Assembly: GCA_029531795.1 (NCBI GenBank) | Contig: JAPEIS010000006.1 | Coordinates: 372,001-436,000, forward strand | Reading direction: 5' to 3' | DNA from: Sclerotinia nivalis | Lineage: Eukaryota > Ascomycota > Leotiomycetes > Helotiales > Sclerotiniaceae | Length of the DNA: 64,000 bases | Shown: positions 1 through 11,765 of the stretch, piece after piece | Position numbering within the stretch: position 1 is the stretch's first letter | Layout: each line of letters begins with the position of its first letter | Position numbers and translations under genes: made by a program | Notes under the pieces: model-generated | What the model was told of the DNA's origin: nothing | The model's database searches: none | What the model saw: only the letters and a program-made list of their open reading frames with translations

Positions 1-333
1 ACCCTTTTCTCCATTGTCACCAATGAACCACCATTTTTCCGCTCTTTCTTTCCCCCCAATGACCAATTTCAAAGCCCAGAAGCTAAAACAAATCAAACCG
101 AACCAGTAATATGACGCAAACACCCTTTATCCGTTATTATAAATGAAACCTCATTTCTCTACCCTTTTTATTCCCCTTATTACTGAACCCAAAAGCCAGA
201 ACCCAGATTCAACCATATCAAAACCAAAATCAAACTATCAATGGTACCCCGAACCTTGCCTTCATCATTACAAAAGAAACTCCATTCCTCTTCCCTTTCC
301 ATTACCCTTCTAAGAAAGCCCAAAAAGCACGCC
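1..333. repeat. Diverged direct repeats of about 120 bp, three copies
   Basis: Three degenerate copies can be laid over each other, starting near 1, 122 and 253. Each begins with an ACC(C)TT block, passes through an ATGAAACC/AAGAAACTCC-like block and a pyrimidine-rich TTCCCC-like block, and ends near AAAGCCCAGAA, AAAGCCAGAA and AAGCCCAAAAA respectively. The family may extend left of the window. No coding potential was seen. The stretch lies 3' of the hydrolase gene. Confidence 0.5.
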
Positions 334-408
334 TTATGTTGAACATCCATCCCATCTCTAACAAAAGTGCTCCTTGCTCCCCCCTCTCCCTAACGCCGCC
401 AACGCACC

Positions 409-1546
409 TCACAACTTCGCCATACAATCCTTAATATAAGTCTTCGTATCCTCCCGCGCATCATTCGCCTCTTTCGACAAATCCCCCAACGAAATAAACG
501 CATGCGGAGCCCCAGTATAAATTTTAATAACCGCCTCCCCACCAGTCATCATCCATTTTGTAGCCATTGTGACCGAATCATCTAATAATGGATCTTCAGT
601 ACCACATGTAAAGAGAGCACTTGGAAGTCTACCACGGAATTTCTCCAGATCTTCGTAGTATGGGGAGATGAGGGGCGATTTTTTCTGCTCGTCACTCATG
701 TCGGGGAGAAATGCGTCGAAGAATCTGCGCATGAGGGTATGGTCGAGAACTAGGTCGGGTCGACCGAAGTTTCGACAGTGAGGGAGCATTGTTAAATCGT
801 AGATACCGCAATTGAGAACTAGTCCAGAGAGCTTGAAGTTAGGTAGGTTTCTGAGAAGATGGAAGGCGACGAGTATGGCTAAGTGTGCACCAGCACTCTA
901 TTAAATACTGTCAGCAGGAGAATGGTATAAGAGTGATAAATTTGACATACCTCTCCCCCAATAAATCTTAATGAGCCACCAAACACCTTTTCACCATTTT
1001 TAACCAAATATTCTCCCACATCAATACAGTCACTTGGACCGCATGGAAAAGGATATTCAGGAGCAAGTCTATATCCAACCGATATAACAGCAAAATCTCC
1101 AGCATCAGCGTAGAACTGGAGTAAAGTATCAGCAGAATGTTGGTCGCCGAGAACCCATCCGCCACCATGTATGAGGCATCCAATTGCTTTCGTTTTCCTT
1201 CTTTCATCGGTGGTTTTGCGCCAAGATGGATATACTAGACGACAAGGAATCGTTCGAGTACAATCACGAGAAGGAATCTCTATGTCCAGAGCCTCCGGCA
1301 AAGGTTTAGGCTTAGGCATAGGAGTTTTCCCTGCATTTCTCATCTCGCGATATTCAGACGCGCCAATCTGTAATTGAGCAATTAGTCATGAGCTAGACAA
1401 ACATAGCTTGGAGGATAAACCTCAAACCATTTTGGACCATCTTTCAATTTATTACTCAACTCCTCATTAGCTTTAATCGTTTCCTTTGGCGTATTTTGAG
1501 GCTCAAATTTTGAAGCATCAATTAAGATATCTGACTTAAGTGGCAT
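409..1546 (-). CDS. Alpha/beta hydrolase, HSL-type esterase/lipase
   Basis: This is a predicted carboxylester hydrolase of the hormone-sensitive-lipase-like alpha/beta hydrolase family; the substrate cannot be told from sequence. The gene reads in three exons, 1421-1546, 951-1367 and 409-897, joined by 53-nt introns with GTTTAT/CAG and GTATGT/TAG borders, giving 343 residues. The oxyanion-hole motif HGGGW lies near residue 108. The nucleophile motif GESAG is assembled across intron 2, so the catalytic Ser (about 182) is the first codon of exon 3. The Asp (in GTEDPLLDD, about 284) and His (in GAPHAF, about 312) complete the triad. No signal peptide is visible, so it is probably cytosolic. The start at 1546 is the first ATG of the only open exon that splices in frame. 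The next gene upstream on the same strand ends 545 bp away. Family assignment is firm; the biological role is unknown. Confidence 0.9.
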
Positions 1547-2091
1547 TTTCGTTATGACAAAGCTGAAGAAGGTTCAAGTATCGAAATATGAAATGAAGTT
1601 AAAAGAGAAATGTAAGGTATCATAACTGAGGAACATTGAGCATTCTTAAGCTGCGATATCTGGATTGTCAAAAACATGTTAACCATGCTGACTCACGTTA
1701 TTTGCGCATTGTAACAAGCGCTCCTGGATATATGAACAAACTCCAGATCTCTGCGACGCCCGCCATGCTTTCTCAAGGGTGTTTGAGTCGAAAAGCTACA
1801 ATAAGGTTGGTTTTGTATGCGTTACACCCGCATAACAATAGACTATCTGTGACGTCCCTTGATTGAAAGGTCCCCTATGATGCGTTTCTCACAGCCAGTG
1901 TAACGACCCATACCCTTGGAAACCAATCACAAAGTCTTTAAGGCGACAGATGTTTCAAAGGGCTTGGGGAAAAAACCCTTCTTTAGTTATTCCGTTGAAA
2001 AAATTGAGGAAAGTGGCATGATTCATTTCATTGATTGGTTCTGCCTTTATCATTGTAATGACGAAATGCCAACTTTCCAACTGTTGAAATC
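1547..2091. other. Intergenic region
   Basis: This is the spacer between the hydrolase start codon and the stop codon of the upstream membrane-protein gene. It should hold the hydrolase promoter. I see only short accidental reading frames and no RNA gene or strong repeat. Confidence 0.5.
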
Positions 2092-3629
2092 TCATCTCCT
2101 TAGTTTGCCTTGTACACGATCACTAACTTTTGCATGAGGCGCAAATCGACCATTTGAATTCCTTTTAGGTTTCTCGGTTTGTATCTGACCACCAAGCAAA
2201 AATTGGATATAATTGACCACCGAGAGAAGTGTCTTCAAAGGAAGGCTCGCAATAGTACCGAAAGCTTGTAATGGAAATGTCATAGCAGAGGCTATCCAAT
2301 TGAAGACTATCCCGAAAGCACCGTGCCTTTGTGAATTATTCGCTGCTGCGGCTGCCAATGAAATAGCATCATTTAATCGTGCTTCCAAGTCTAATAGACG
2401 GCTTTCCGTTTGAAATGACTGAAGTGTAGCACGTTTTTCATAACGACGTACAGCTCGATTAAGAGCATCTAAATCTGGTTGGATTGTACGACGAACCTCT
2501 GTAGTAAGAATTGCCGATTGTTTCCCATTCAAGAGCGGCTCTGGTGCACTTCCGGTGGATATGTCTACATTCAAGGCCCGAGTTTCTAATTTCTCCAATC
2601 TTTGGACCAAATCTTGAATGTGCTCGGACGTCTTTCCAATGGAATCATCGTACGGATTTGAATTCACAACTCTTTGTAAATGCAGTGTTCTTGCTCGTAA
2701 TAGCCTGACTAGATGTGCCATTGGTCTCAATTCTGATGCTAGTAAGAAAATTGTCAAATTGTAGTTCGAGACCAATCCTTCGGACGGCCGGCTCAATTGT
2801 GATCGTATTGAATGTAGTATATATGCTCCGACTATTGGAGATACGAAACATGATATGAAAGCCAGTAACTCATGAACAAACAGTTCATTGGTAGCAGTCT
2901 CATGTGCGGAGTGACGTCGTTCTGTCTTGGATTGCAGGTTCGGCTTCTGGTCCGAAAGAGCTTCAAGGTTTTCGGTCGTGGAGTCCATTACCCCTCCATC
3001 CCCGTTTTCTTCCTCCCTAATCATTTCTTCATTATATTCTCCCTTTGTCCGGATTGATTGTGCTGAACGATACCAATCCCCTGAATAATCAGCATGAATT
3101 CTCTGAACACCTTGAAACCTCTCTCCATTATGTCCAACTCGCAGACTCTCGCAGACTCCAAAGCTCTTGGAAATGATAACTTACAAGGTACTCTCACAGA
3201 CCAATTCAACAAAATGGCTGCAAACCCCAGTAACATAATATCTGTTATGACCGAACTACCATTTGTAAAGAAAAGTCCTCCAATTGCCGGCAGAAGAGCA
3301 AATGCCAAAGGAGCCGAATCCCAAGGTGAAGTGTCACGATTATTTTCCTCCTTCATATCGTTAGGTTTAGGAAACAAAATATCGTCCGTTGAATCCCTTA
3401 GACTCTTATTAAATTCGTTCAGCGAATATTCCGAGAAGGTCGAACTTCTTCTGCGATTTCCTGATGAAGGTATTCCATCTGTAGACCAACGATTGGAACG
3501 ACGTCGATTCAGTGTTGCTGTAGGTTCATCTTCAGGTATGGTTGAGGTTTTGCGACGTGGAGATGTATTTGTATTTGCAGCATTTGGTGATGAAGATCTG
3601 ATGTTGTTGTTAAGGTTTTCCTCAGCCAT
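2092..3629 (-). CDS. Ser-rich multi-pass membrane protein, function unknown
   Basis: Two exons, 3185-3629 and 2092-3080, are joined by a 104-nt intron with a GTAAGT donor and a TTCAG acceptor that splits a Trp codon (reading VRVPW-DWYRSAQ). The product is 477 residues. The first 110 residues are polar, Ser/Asn/Arg-rich and probably disordered. Two hydrophobic segments follow (starting APLAFALLPAIGG and ITDIMLLGFAAILL), then a charged linker, a third segment around FISCFVSPIVGAYIL, a helical charged middle region, and two weaker hydrophobic stretches near the C terminus (FGIVFNWIASAMTF and LLSVVNYIQFLLGG). I do not recognise a named family; it looks like a conserved fungal membrane protein. 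The reading frame continues upstream to an ATG at 3833, but that extension runs through a GAATCGT tandem repeat and is compositionally different, so I prefer the ATG at 3629. Confidence 0.75.
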
Positions 3630-5753
3630 GTTTCCGGGTGCTTTAAGCTTTGAGTGGATCCAACTGGGGAATCTAAAAGCTGCTGGTAGCTGCAGCAGTG
3701 TGGGGAAATGGAAATGACGCGAATCGTGAATCGTGAATCGTGAATCTGATGAAAATATTCTGCAAGGTACAGTAGATCTTGGTGCGTATTGCTTGATAAT
3801 GAAGCGTGTATAAAAAGAGTCGCTACCTGACAAAGAGATGAAGAATTTAAAATAAAATAAAAAGCTGGCTGAGGACTAATTTGTGTTCATATTTTGTCAT
3901 TTGTGTTGCGTTCCCAAGCCTCAGCTACGCAATTGATTACTCTATAATACAAGGAATTCCTACCAACAATCCTGTCATCATTTCCCTTGAGCCTTATTTC
4001 AATTGTTTGGCCACCTTTCAGCATCTCACAATATCAGAATGAAGAATTATGTATGCAGTATATCATTAAGTGGATATTTCACCAGTGTGAATAGCCACCA
4101 CGATCGTTTTCTAAATGGTGCAGCCCATATTGCTCCATTCTTCTTCAAATCGAAGAACTTTGCTTTCCATTAATCACCTAACTCTCTTCGAATTATTGGC
4201 CGTCACATACCACGAAGTTTAAACACCTCTCAATCCTTTTTGCCCTCTTCCAACTTTGCTATCTACTATCTTCGTTTTTGTTCCTTTGCCTGGAGCCAGT
4301 CTCTTCAGTGAAGAGTCTTCACTAGTTCTCCTTGATATTGCATATCCTTAAGGTCTCATACATCTTGTTTCATAAGAGTGAGTAGATGTTAAACCTCTAG
4401 CCGGTTCCATCCCTCTTTACTTAATCCCTCCCATTCAGTGGTTTCACGCTCTTCACACTTCTCCCTCATCATTCAAATTCAAATTTCCATCCATTTCATC
4501 AGCCTGCTTCATCCATGAAACTCTCCATCCATCAACCGTCTCTATCCCCTAAGCGCTTCTATCAATTCCAATACTGAATCACAGCCATCATCCATCAATC
4601 ATTACCCTCCTCCGCGAATCCAGCCCAACATCATTCCCACCGTATTCAACCTCTACCAAACCCAATATCCCAAACCCTCAACGCTTCCTCCCATAACTTC
4701 CCGATCCTCCCGTCCCCCCAAATCTCATTCGCATCCGGATCCCTCCCACTTCAAACCCCATATCAAACCTTCAAAATTCTCGAGTAAAACCCTCACCTCA
4801 CCAGATACTTCCCTTATACCAACACCATACCTCTCACCTCACTATCTATCCACCTAGGAAACTCACCCCAAAAATAACAGAAAAGATTCCCCATGAACTG
4901 TGACACTCTGATCAATTTCTTGTGAGTAAATCTCCAACCCCACCCTTACATTACATCCCTTACCGTGTATCCAAATTCATCCAATCTCCTTAAAACCAAA
5001 ACAGCTTTCTTCATCCAAACGGAGATAATTTGGAATAACCACTCTTCATATCTGTGCGAATTATAGCTGAAGACTTCTAGAAACCATACATCACATCCAA
5101 CCAGTCTTCCCATAAGCAAGTAAGATACTCCATAAACCTTCTTACGCATATCCTCAAATCTCAAGAGATTGAGAGAAAGGGCATTAATATATTTCTACGA
5201 GATTTTGATGATAGAGTTCTTATAGTAATTACCTAGTAGTGAAAAGTTCATAAGAGAAAACAAAGAGTAAATCCTAAGAATATTGAAGTTGATATGTATA
5301 TATATTACATTTAGAGATACTCCAGTAATTGTATTTGTACGCTAGTAAATCTTCCTAGTAGATGTGAAAGTGTGTGTAGACTAATAATGGAAAAGGTTTA
5401 TGTAATCATATGAAGGATGCATTTCCGTTTTATGAGATCGTGTAATTACTTCATTGCTTTGTGGTTTTATGACTCCATATTCCTTTTAGATAATTGAAGG
5501 TTATACTCAGATTAAGTTTGAAACACCCAGTTCTTCAAATTGTGCAGTTTGTGGTGTGAGAGAAAGGTTTGGGTATGTATTCTCGACGGACAGCGATAGC
5601 TAGCTAAGACCCCTGGTCTCATCAATCTCCAAAGGACCTTTAACACCTCTAGCGACTGACCTTCCAAATCTCCGAGTATCATAAAACTAACCTAAAAGCA
5701 TGACCCTCAATAACCAATACCCAATCCCATACTCCCAACATCCCCCTCAATCC
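3630..5753. other. Intergenic region with short GAATCGT repeat
   Basis: These 2.1 kb separate the membrane-protein gene from the 3' end of the P450 pseudogene. A short GAATCGT direct repeat (about four units) lies at about 3720-3747, just upstream of the chosen start. The rest is C/T-rich (4400-4900) then AT-rich (5160-5560), with no convincing gene; the 72-codon frame at 4946-5164 has no features. Confidence 0.5.
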
Positions 5754-8027
5754 CTAACCCCAACTCCTCCCTTCCCTTAAACACCCCCCAAACCTCTCCC
5801 TCCCCCTCTCCACAGACCTCAACGGAACCCTATCCTCCCTCGCCATCTTCAACACTAACTGCACCTGATTACACCTCCCCAGCACCTCCTTCGCTTCCTT
5901 CATCGCCATCTCATAAAGCACATTCCTTTCCTCCCTATTCATCCCCTCTACTTCCTCATCAGTCGCCCATCTAGTTACATCTAACTCCACACTAAATTTC
6001 CTAAAAATAACAGCCAACACAGCCGTCATCTCCACCTGCGCGAATTTTTTCCCCGGACAGGCGCGTGCTCCTTCGCTAAAAGATATAAAAGCTCCTTTAA
6101 CCGGTTTAAACAATGTGAAAGCATCATGTAAATATGCCAATTCATCCCTTTCCTCCACCTCCTCATCCGCACAAACCATTTTCCATCTCCCCTCCCCAAC
6201 CCCCTCATCCCCTCTCTCCACAATCCACCTCCGCGGCACAAAATCATCTAAATCCGTTTTTCCACCCTTTAAAACCTCATGGGGCCAATGCCTCGGATTC
6301 CTATTCGTCCCCACGGTATTCAAATGAATATAACAATTTCCCGGAACAAGTCTCTCTACCCCATCAACCATCACCCGTTGATCCCCCACCGTAACTTTCG
6401 GTATCGTGTCCGCTATGGGAAATAATCTTAATTCCTCATTGAGAACCGCGCCTACCATGCTATTGTACAATTTTGGAAAATCATGCATGTATGATCATTT
6501 TTCGGGAGGTTTTGTACCGATGATTGAGTCGATATCTTTTTGCATGAGGGATTGAGAAGAGAGAGAAATGGCGAGATAGACGAAACAGAGATGGATGCTA
6601 GAGGCTGTTGTTTCGTGACCGGCGAGTAGGAATATGAAGGCATTTGCTTTTATTTCGGTTTCTGTGAGGGGTGCATCATCGTTTTGAGCCGGATTTGTAG
6701 GAGATGGGTGATTCGGTTGATGTTTTGAGCATGTTTCCTGGGAATGTTAGTGCAAATAAGATTGAGCAGGTGAAAATAGTATATACCCATTAAATCCATC
6801 GTAACTTTATCGTGTTCTCCGGCTTCCATTTGTTTCTTTTTATGTTCGAGTAGTTCGGTCAGGTATTGTATTGTTTCTTTAAATGCTTTATATACCTCGG
6901 TATGCCGTTTCATGGGAGAATATTCTTGATATGTTAGCAAGATTCACATTTAGGAGTACTCGAACTTACTCAAAACCCATTGTGGCCATAGGACTATAAG
7001 CTTTCTTACCGTTAGCATCTCCTCTCATGCAATTTATTCTCTTGCTACTTACTATAAGACTACTCAGGACCAAATTAATACAATCTTTAAATCCCATCGC
7101 ATGATCACCAACCGGTTCATTCAAAACCCAAATCCGGTGCTCCACCGCCGTCAATCTTCCCACCCCCATTACCTACCTCTTCATTTTCCTCCCCTTCCCA
7201 CAATTGCGGTACCCCAAATCCCGCCGCACAGATAACATGTAAACTTAAAATCGCCGTATCACTCCCCGCATCCTCTACTTTCAACCCCATATCCCCATTC
7301 ACATTTCCTTCCTTCCCTCCCCCTTCATTCCTCCTCCATATCCCTACCATCCCGTCCGCCTGCTTGATACTTTCCCCCCAAACCAATCCCATACTCTTCT
7401 CCCCAAAACTCTTCCCCACAATCCTTTTATGTCCTCTCCATTCCTCTCCCTCCGTCGTCACTATATTACTTCCAAAAACCTCCAGGACCTTGTAATTCTT
7501 AATCGGTTTAACGAAATCATTTTTTCTCGCCGTAAACTGTGCTATTAATTCTGCGTTTGTCGTGCGTAGCAGATTTAAATTCGAGGCTGCAAATATATAC
7601 GTGTCGCCATGAATGTCATAGCTACTACGGAGATTGAGGAACGAATTGCGATGGTTGGCTATGCTTTGGGTGTGTTAGATGAATATCTCTGTATTTGGTG
7701 TGAGCGTGAGGGGTAAAGAAGACACCTACTACAGCCATTTCCAATGTTTCGTCCAAGGCAATTTCTTCAAAATTGGAATAATAAATTTCAACATCAAAAT
7801 ATTCATCAATCCAATCGGCGCAAGAGCTAAAACCACCCACACATTTGTATCAGTACCATTTCTTCCACACTTCCATCCATCCCTAAATCATACTCACACG
7901 TTTCAATAACCAGAAATCCAGTAGTCAGCGCTCTCCTCCTATATTCCCTAAATCCTTGATACGCATTTCCCAGTTTCCACAGAAGCAGCGTCCCTAAACC
8001 TAAGATGATGAACGATATCCCGACCAT
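5754..8027 (-). pseudogene. Cytochrome P450 pseudogene (two frameshifts, one in-frame stop)
   Basis: Six exons can be traced by homology-like motifs: 7898-8027 (N-terminal membrane anchor), 7733-7826, 7053-7663, 6970-7000, 6787-6924 and 5754-6737. All five introns keep good borders (GTGAGT, GTAGTA, GTAAGT, GTAAGT, GTATAT donors). The I-helix motif AGHETTAS, the K-helix ExxR (EELR) and the heme-binding loop FSEGARACPGKKFA are all readable. The gene is nevertheless broken in three places. Near 7116-7130 the frame must shift between PDLGF and NEPVGDHAMGFKD; exon 3 is one base too long for its phases. Between about 6680 and 6737 the frame must shift between the NMLKTS part and the NDDAPLTETE part; exon 6 is again one base out. 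At 6495-6497 a TGA interrupts PPEK-SYMHDF, where related P450s, as I remember them, carry Trp. It would have been a membrane-anchored heme monooxygenase of about 560 residues. Assembly error is the main alternative. Confidence 0.8.
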
Positions 8028-9968
8028 ACCGAGTTAGAGTTGGAGTGCAGCGACGATCAAATGCAAAACATTCGATATTTACAAATCGCTATCGGTTAAA
8101 AAATGCAGGACAAATAAACATGCAGTAACAACAAATCATTGATTGATTGATAATTATCCTACGCTTGGCACTGGGAAAAGAGCAAGTAAAGCGAGTGAGA
8201 CTGGAGTTATGTATTTTCACATGTGTGTGAAATACAGGCTGGACTCTTTTCGTACCCTCATCATTTAAATCTATCATTGCTCGTAATATGGCGAATCCTT
8301 CAATACATCGGGTTTCTGCTTTATGTTTTAACGCGTTTTCCTCATTTTTGAATAGCTATCTACGTAGTAAGACTGACCTAGCATAGAATCATAATTATAG
8401 ATTGCCTAGGTATCTGTAACTTTATCCATCATTCGTTCACGCTTCATCATCTCCATAAAATGCTTCATCACGAACCTGTCAACCAAAACTCCTCATCCAA
8501 TCCATTAAGTCCATCCAGACACAATCCAAACCCCCAAGCGCTACTGGCTCAACAGCTGAAATCCACCCCACCTAAACACTGAGAGGTTGGGTATTCTTAC
8601 ATTAAGTGGAAAAGGAATAAATAGTATTGGAAAGGTAACTACGAAAGGAACTATTTATAATGTCTTATCAGATAAAGGATTACGTAATCAAAGATGGATA
8701 ACCCTTGCCTCCACAACGGAGCGAATCTATCAGATCACGTGGGCTCTAGCTTAGCTTAATCTTAGTGCCAAGAGTGGCTAGGCTTATCTACCCCGGCTAT
8801 TCTTTCAATCAAACCTGTCTCCACCTGTTTTCTGTACCTGCCACCCGCTTACAGATTGTGATAGTGAACCCCGCTATAAGATTATAACATGTACGTAACT
8901 ATGCATATATGAACTAAGTCTCGACTCTCCAAAACAAGTACTAATACTACTCAAATAGGCAATCCAGTAACCTTACTTATATACCTAGCGATAGCACATA
9001 TTTAATACATAGTTATCAACTGGCTTTTAAGCACGAGAGACAATGGTTGACGTACATGTACATATTACGTGATATGCAAGTACTGCCAGTAAATCGTAGC
9101 GAGTACATTCAGATACGTACAGCTTAGCTATGGCTTAATATATACGGCATACTCCGGATAGTCATAAGGAGTCATAGCAGTGGAGAACACAGCAACCCAC
9201 GGATAAATCCACAAATCCACAAGTCTAGATTCATCCAAAACAACCTCAGAATACGAAATCAATTATAGTATAGTAAAAAAGATATTTCCAACCCTTCATA
9301 AGACTCCTACTACTCTGCACAAAATACCTAATCAGGAATAAAACCCAAGCCCCCCCCAAGAAAAACAAAACCTAAAACCCCAAAACAGAATTCGTTTGGA
9401 TAAAGCCCCATCCATCCATCCATCTGCAACATCGTATTCCCAGCACCACAAAGTGTTTTACACTACACTATCCTATAAACCCCTACCTCGACTAAAAATG
9501 ACGCCAATCTATGTCTTCAACGTATATCGTTTCATGCCACTGTATTCACATATGTCCAGCACAATGACACCATCCCATCCACCCCATCAACCTCATCCAT
9601 TCAATCCCGACCCCTCGGTCAAGGTCGCCGTGCGAGTTCCCCGGGCTTCAGCACGGCGAGCACGGGCACTGGGGCGGGCACTAATACCGGGCATCAGTTT
9701 TAAGTAATGTTGGCTTTGATAGCTACATTACTGTATCAGTGGGCAGCTAAAGTACGCTTTGACGGACCCAACTTAGGGGATCTGTCAAATTCAATCTGGC
9801 TGGTATAGATAGACAGATGCGGAGTACTTCGTATATGAAGTGAAATAAAAATAAAAATGAAAGTAAAAATAAAAATAAAGAATAATTGAATAAAAATAAT
9901 AAAACTCACTTAGTATTAATGATAAACGTATACAGAAACTATTCTCCAAAGAGTGCGGAATACTCCAT

Positions 9969-10014
9969 TATCCCTCTATCCCTCTATCCCTCTATCCCTC
10001 TATCCCTCTATCCT
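9969..10014. repeat. Tandem repeat, 8-bp unit TATCCCTC
   Basis: Five to six near-perfect copies of TATCCCTC run head to tail and end in TATCCTTC. Confidence 0.9.
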
Positions 10015-10109
10015 TCTGTATCGAGTATCATCTATCGTCCCCTGCACTAGCTATAGATAACATAACAAAAAGCATATGAAAACCCAACTCGAACTTTAAA
10101 AGCAGCCCC

Positions 10110-10490
10110 AGCTCCAATTCCAGTTCCAACTGTAACTCCAACTGTAACTCCAACTGTAACTCTAACTGTAACTCCAACTGTAACTCCAACTGTAACTCTA
10201 ACTTAGCTCTTATCTCCAACTCTTATCCCCAACTCTAACCCCCAACTCTAATCCCCAACTCTAACCCCGAACCCTAACCCCTAGCTCTAGTCTCCATCTT
10301 CAATCCCTAATTCCAGTCCTCATTCCATTTTAAGCTCCAACTTTAGTTTTAGTTTTAAGTTCAATTTTAACTTCAACTTCAGCTCCAACGTTAGTTTTAG
10401 TTTTAACTTCAATTTTAACTTCAACTTCAACTTCACTTCAGCTCCAGCTCCAGCTCCAGCTCCTCTCCATCCCAACTCCAACTCCCAGAA
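10110..10490. repeat. G-poor mixed 6/12-bp repeat array
   Basis: Four consecutive blocks share a 6/12-bp rhythm. They are AACTGTAACTCC units (about 10128-10205), CCCCAACTCTAA-like units including CCCTAACCCC (about 10217-10285), TTTTAACTTCAA-like units (about 10330-10435) and GCTCCA units (about 10440-10465). The plus strand is almost free of G throughout. Read on the minus strand, the second block gives repeated GGGG runs separated by TTAGAGTT. Confidence 0.85.
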
Positions 10491-10735
10491 AACCAAACCC
10501 AGTACAGACTAGACTGTATTTTTGACAGCAGCCCTGTAATGGCAATTCTTAAGCAAATCCAGTAAACAATTTCAGCAAAGTAAACAAAAAAGCAAGCAAA
10601 AAAACTACAAGGACTCATATACATTAAATTTCATTTTTATTATCAAGCTCATTTAGTCTTTCTATATTCAATCATTTATCTATTCATCTCAAGAATTATA
10701 TTATATATACACTTTGAGAAGAATTAATTAGTAGA

Positions 10736-10773
10736 TACCTACCTACCTACCTATGTATGTATGTATGTATGTA
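10736..10773. repeat. Tetranucleotide microsatellites ACCT and TATG
   Basis: About four ACCT units are followed directly by about five TATG units. Confidence 0.9.
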
Positions 10774-11765
10774 AACTTATCTTTTCACCTTCTCTATTCT
10801 CTTCTCCCTCCTTCCTTCTCATTATCCCTTCTCGTTCTCATTCACAACATAATCCCCATACCATCCATGACTATGAGCGTGACAGTAATCTAACCATGAC
10901 AACATACATAATTCATATCATCCTTCGATTCCAACTTTCCAACCAACTTATAAGATATAAAATCCATAATACCATACATACTGTATACTATACACATATC
11001 CAGAATTCCCATATCAGATACCCCATATCAGATATCCCATATCATTCATCTCATTGTGATCCAGTTCATCCAGCCAATTTCATCCATATCCGTATCAACT
11101 CATTACCCACCAATCCAAACACCATCCAATCCCCCCATCCCACGCCACCCCATCCGGTACCAATAATTCAACCCACCAACCTTTCGGTCCATAAAGATGC
11201 TGTAAGAAGGGAAAAAAGAAGAAGAGGAAAAGTGCACGTAAAGAAATGAAATGTGTTGTCCCAATTATTAAATATCCAAATCCAAATCGGAAAGTACCAA
11301 AGTTCCTATCCGAGCCCCTCCTTGCCCAAGCTTTTCCACCACGAACCCAATTTGCCACCAATTTCAAGTCCTCCTCCACCCTCCAGTGAACTAAGATAAA
11401 GAGGATACAAGACATCAATCGCCCCAATGAAATAGGAGTCGAGAAGCAAAACCGCATAAGAATAAAGAACATCAAAAAGAGTAGAAAATTTCAAAGAGAA
11501 AAAGCTCAAGTCGAACGCTTGCACCACCACCCACCCGCCAGGCCCCATAGCTTTTGTGAATATAAACAATCATAAGCCAGTCATAGATGCAATGATAGGA
11601 TATCTCCTTGTTTACTCAAATGAATATATGCCACCGCCCACGAGGAGTGATAAAACGAAAGGAGTAGAGAATAAAAGTCTCCTGTCCTGAACCCAAGAGA
11701 ATAAATCGAAGCACGCTAATCATTCTTTCCTCCAAATCGCTTTAATAAAACGTAAAGATAGATCC

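Larger units (their letters stand above)
8028..11765. other. Gene-free region of 3.7 kb with repeat arrays
   Basis: No coding exon could be supported. It contains a CACGTG E-box in the context ATCACGTGGG (8736-8741), an 8-bp tandem array near 9969-10014, a G-poor mixed array at 10110-10490 and ACCT/TATG tetranucleotide runs at 10736-10773. The reading frames at 9396-9707, 10761-11249 and 11095-11569 are compositionally biased shadows of these low-complexity sequences. Confidence 0.55.

Noticed and set aside
3630..3833. N-terminal extension of the membrane protein to the ATG at 3833
   Set aside because: It crosses a GAATCGT tandem repeat and differs in composition; the ATG at 3629 gives a more typical start.
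4946..5164. 72-codon frame on the minus strand
   Set aside because: No motif, no splice partner and an AT-rich setting; expected by chance.
6134..6394. Pro/His/Ser-rich plus-strand frames over the P450
   Set aside because: They are shadow frames of the P450 coding strand.
10028..10219. Frame encoding a Leu-Glu-Leu-Gln run
   Set aside because: It is produced by the AACTGTAACTCC tandem array and is not a gene.
11095..11569. Hydrophobic minus-strand frames downstream of the YDR124W-like gene
   Set aside because: Composition follows A/C-rich DNA; there is no conserved pattern and they lie in a likely 3' flank.
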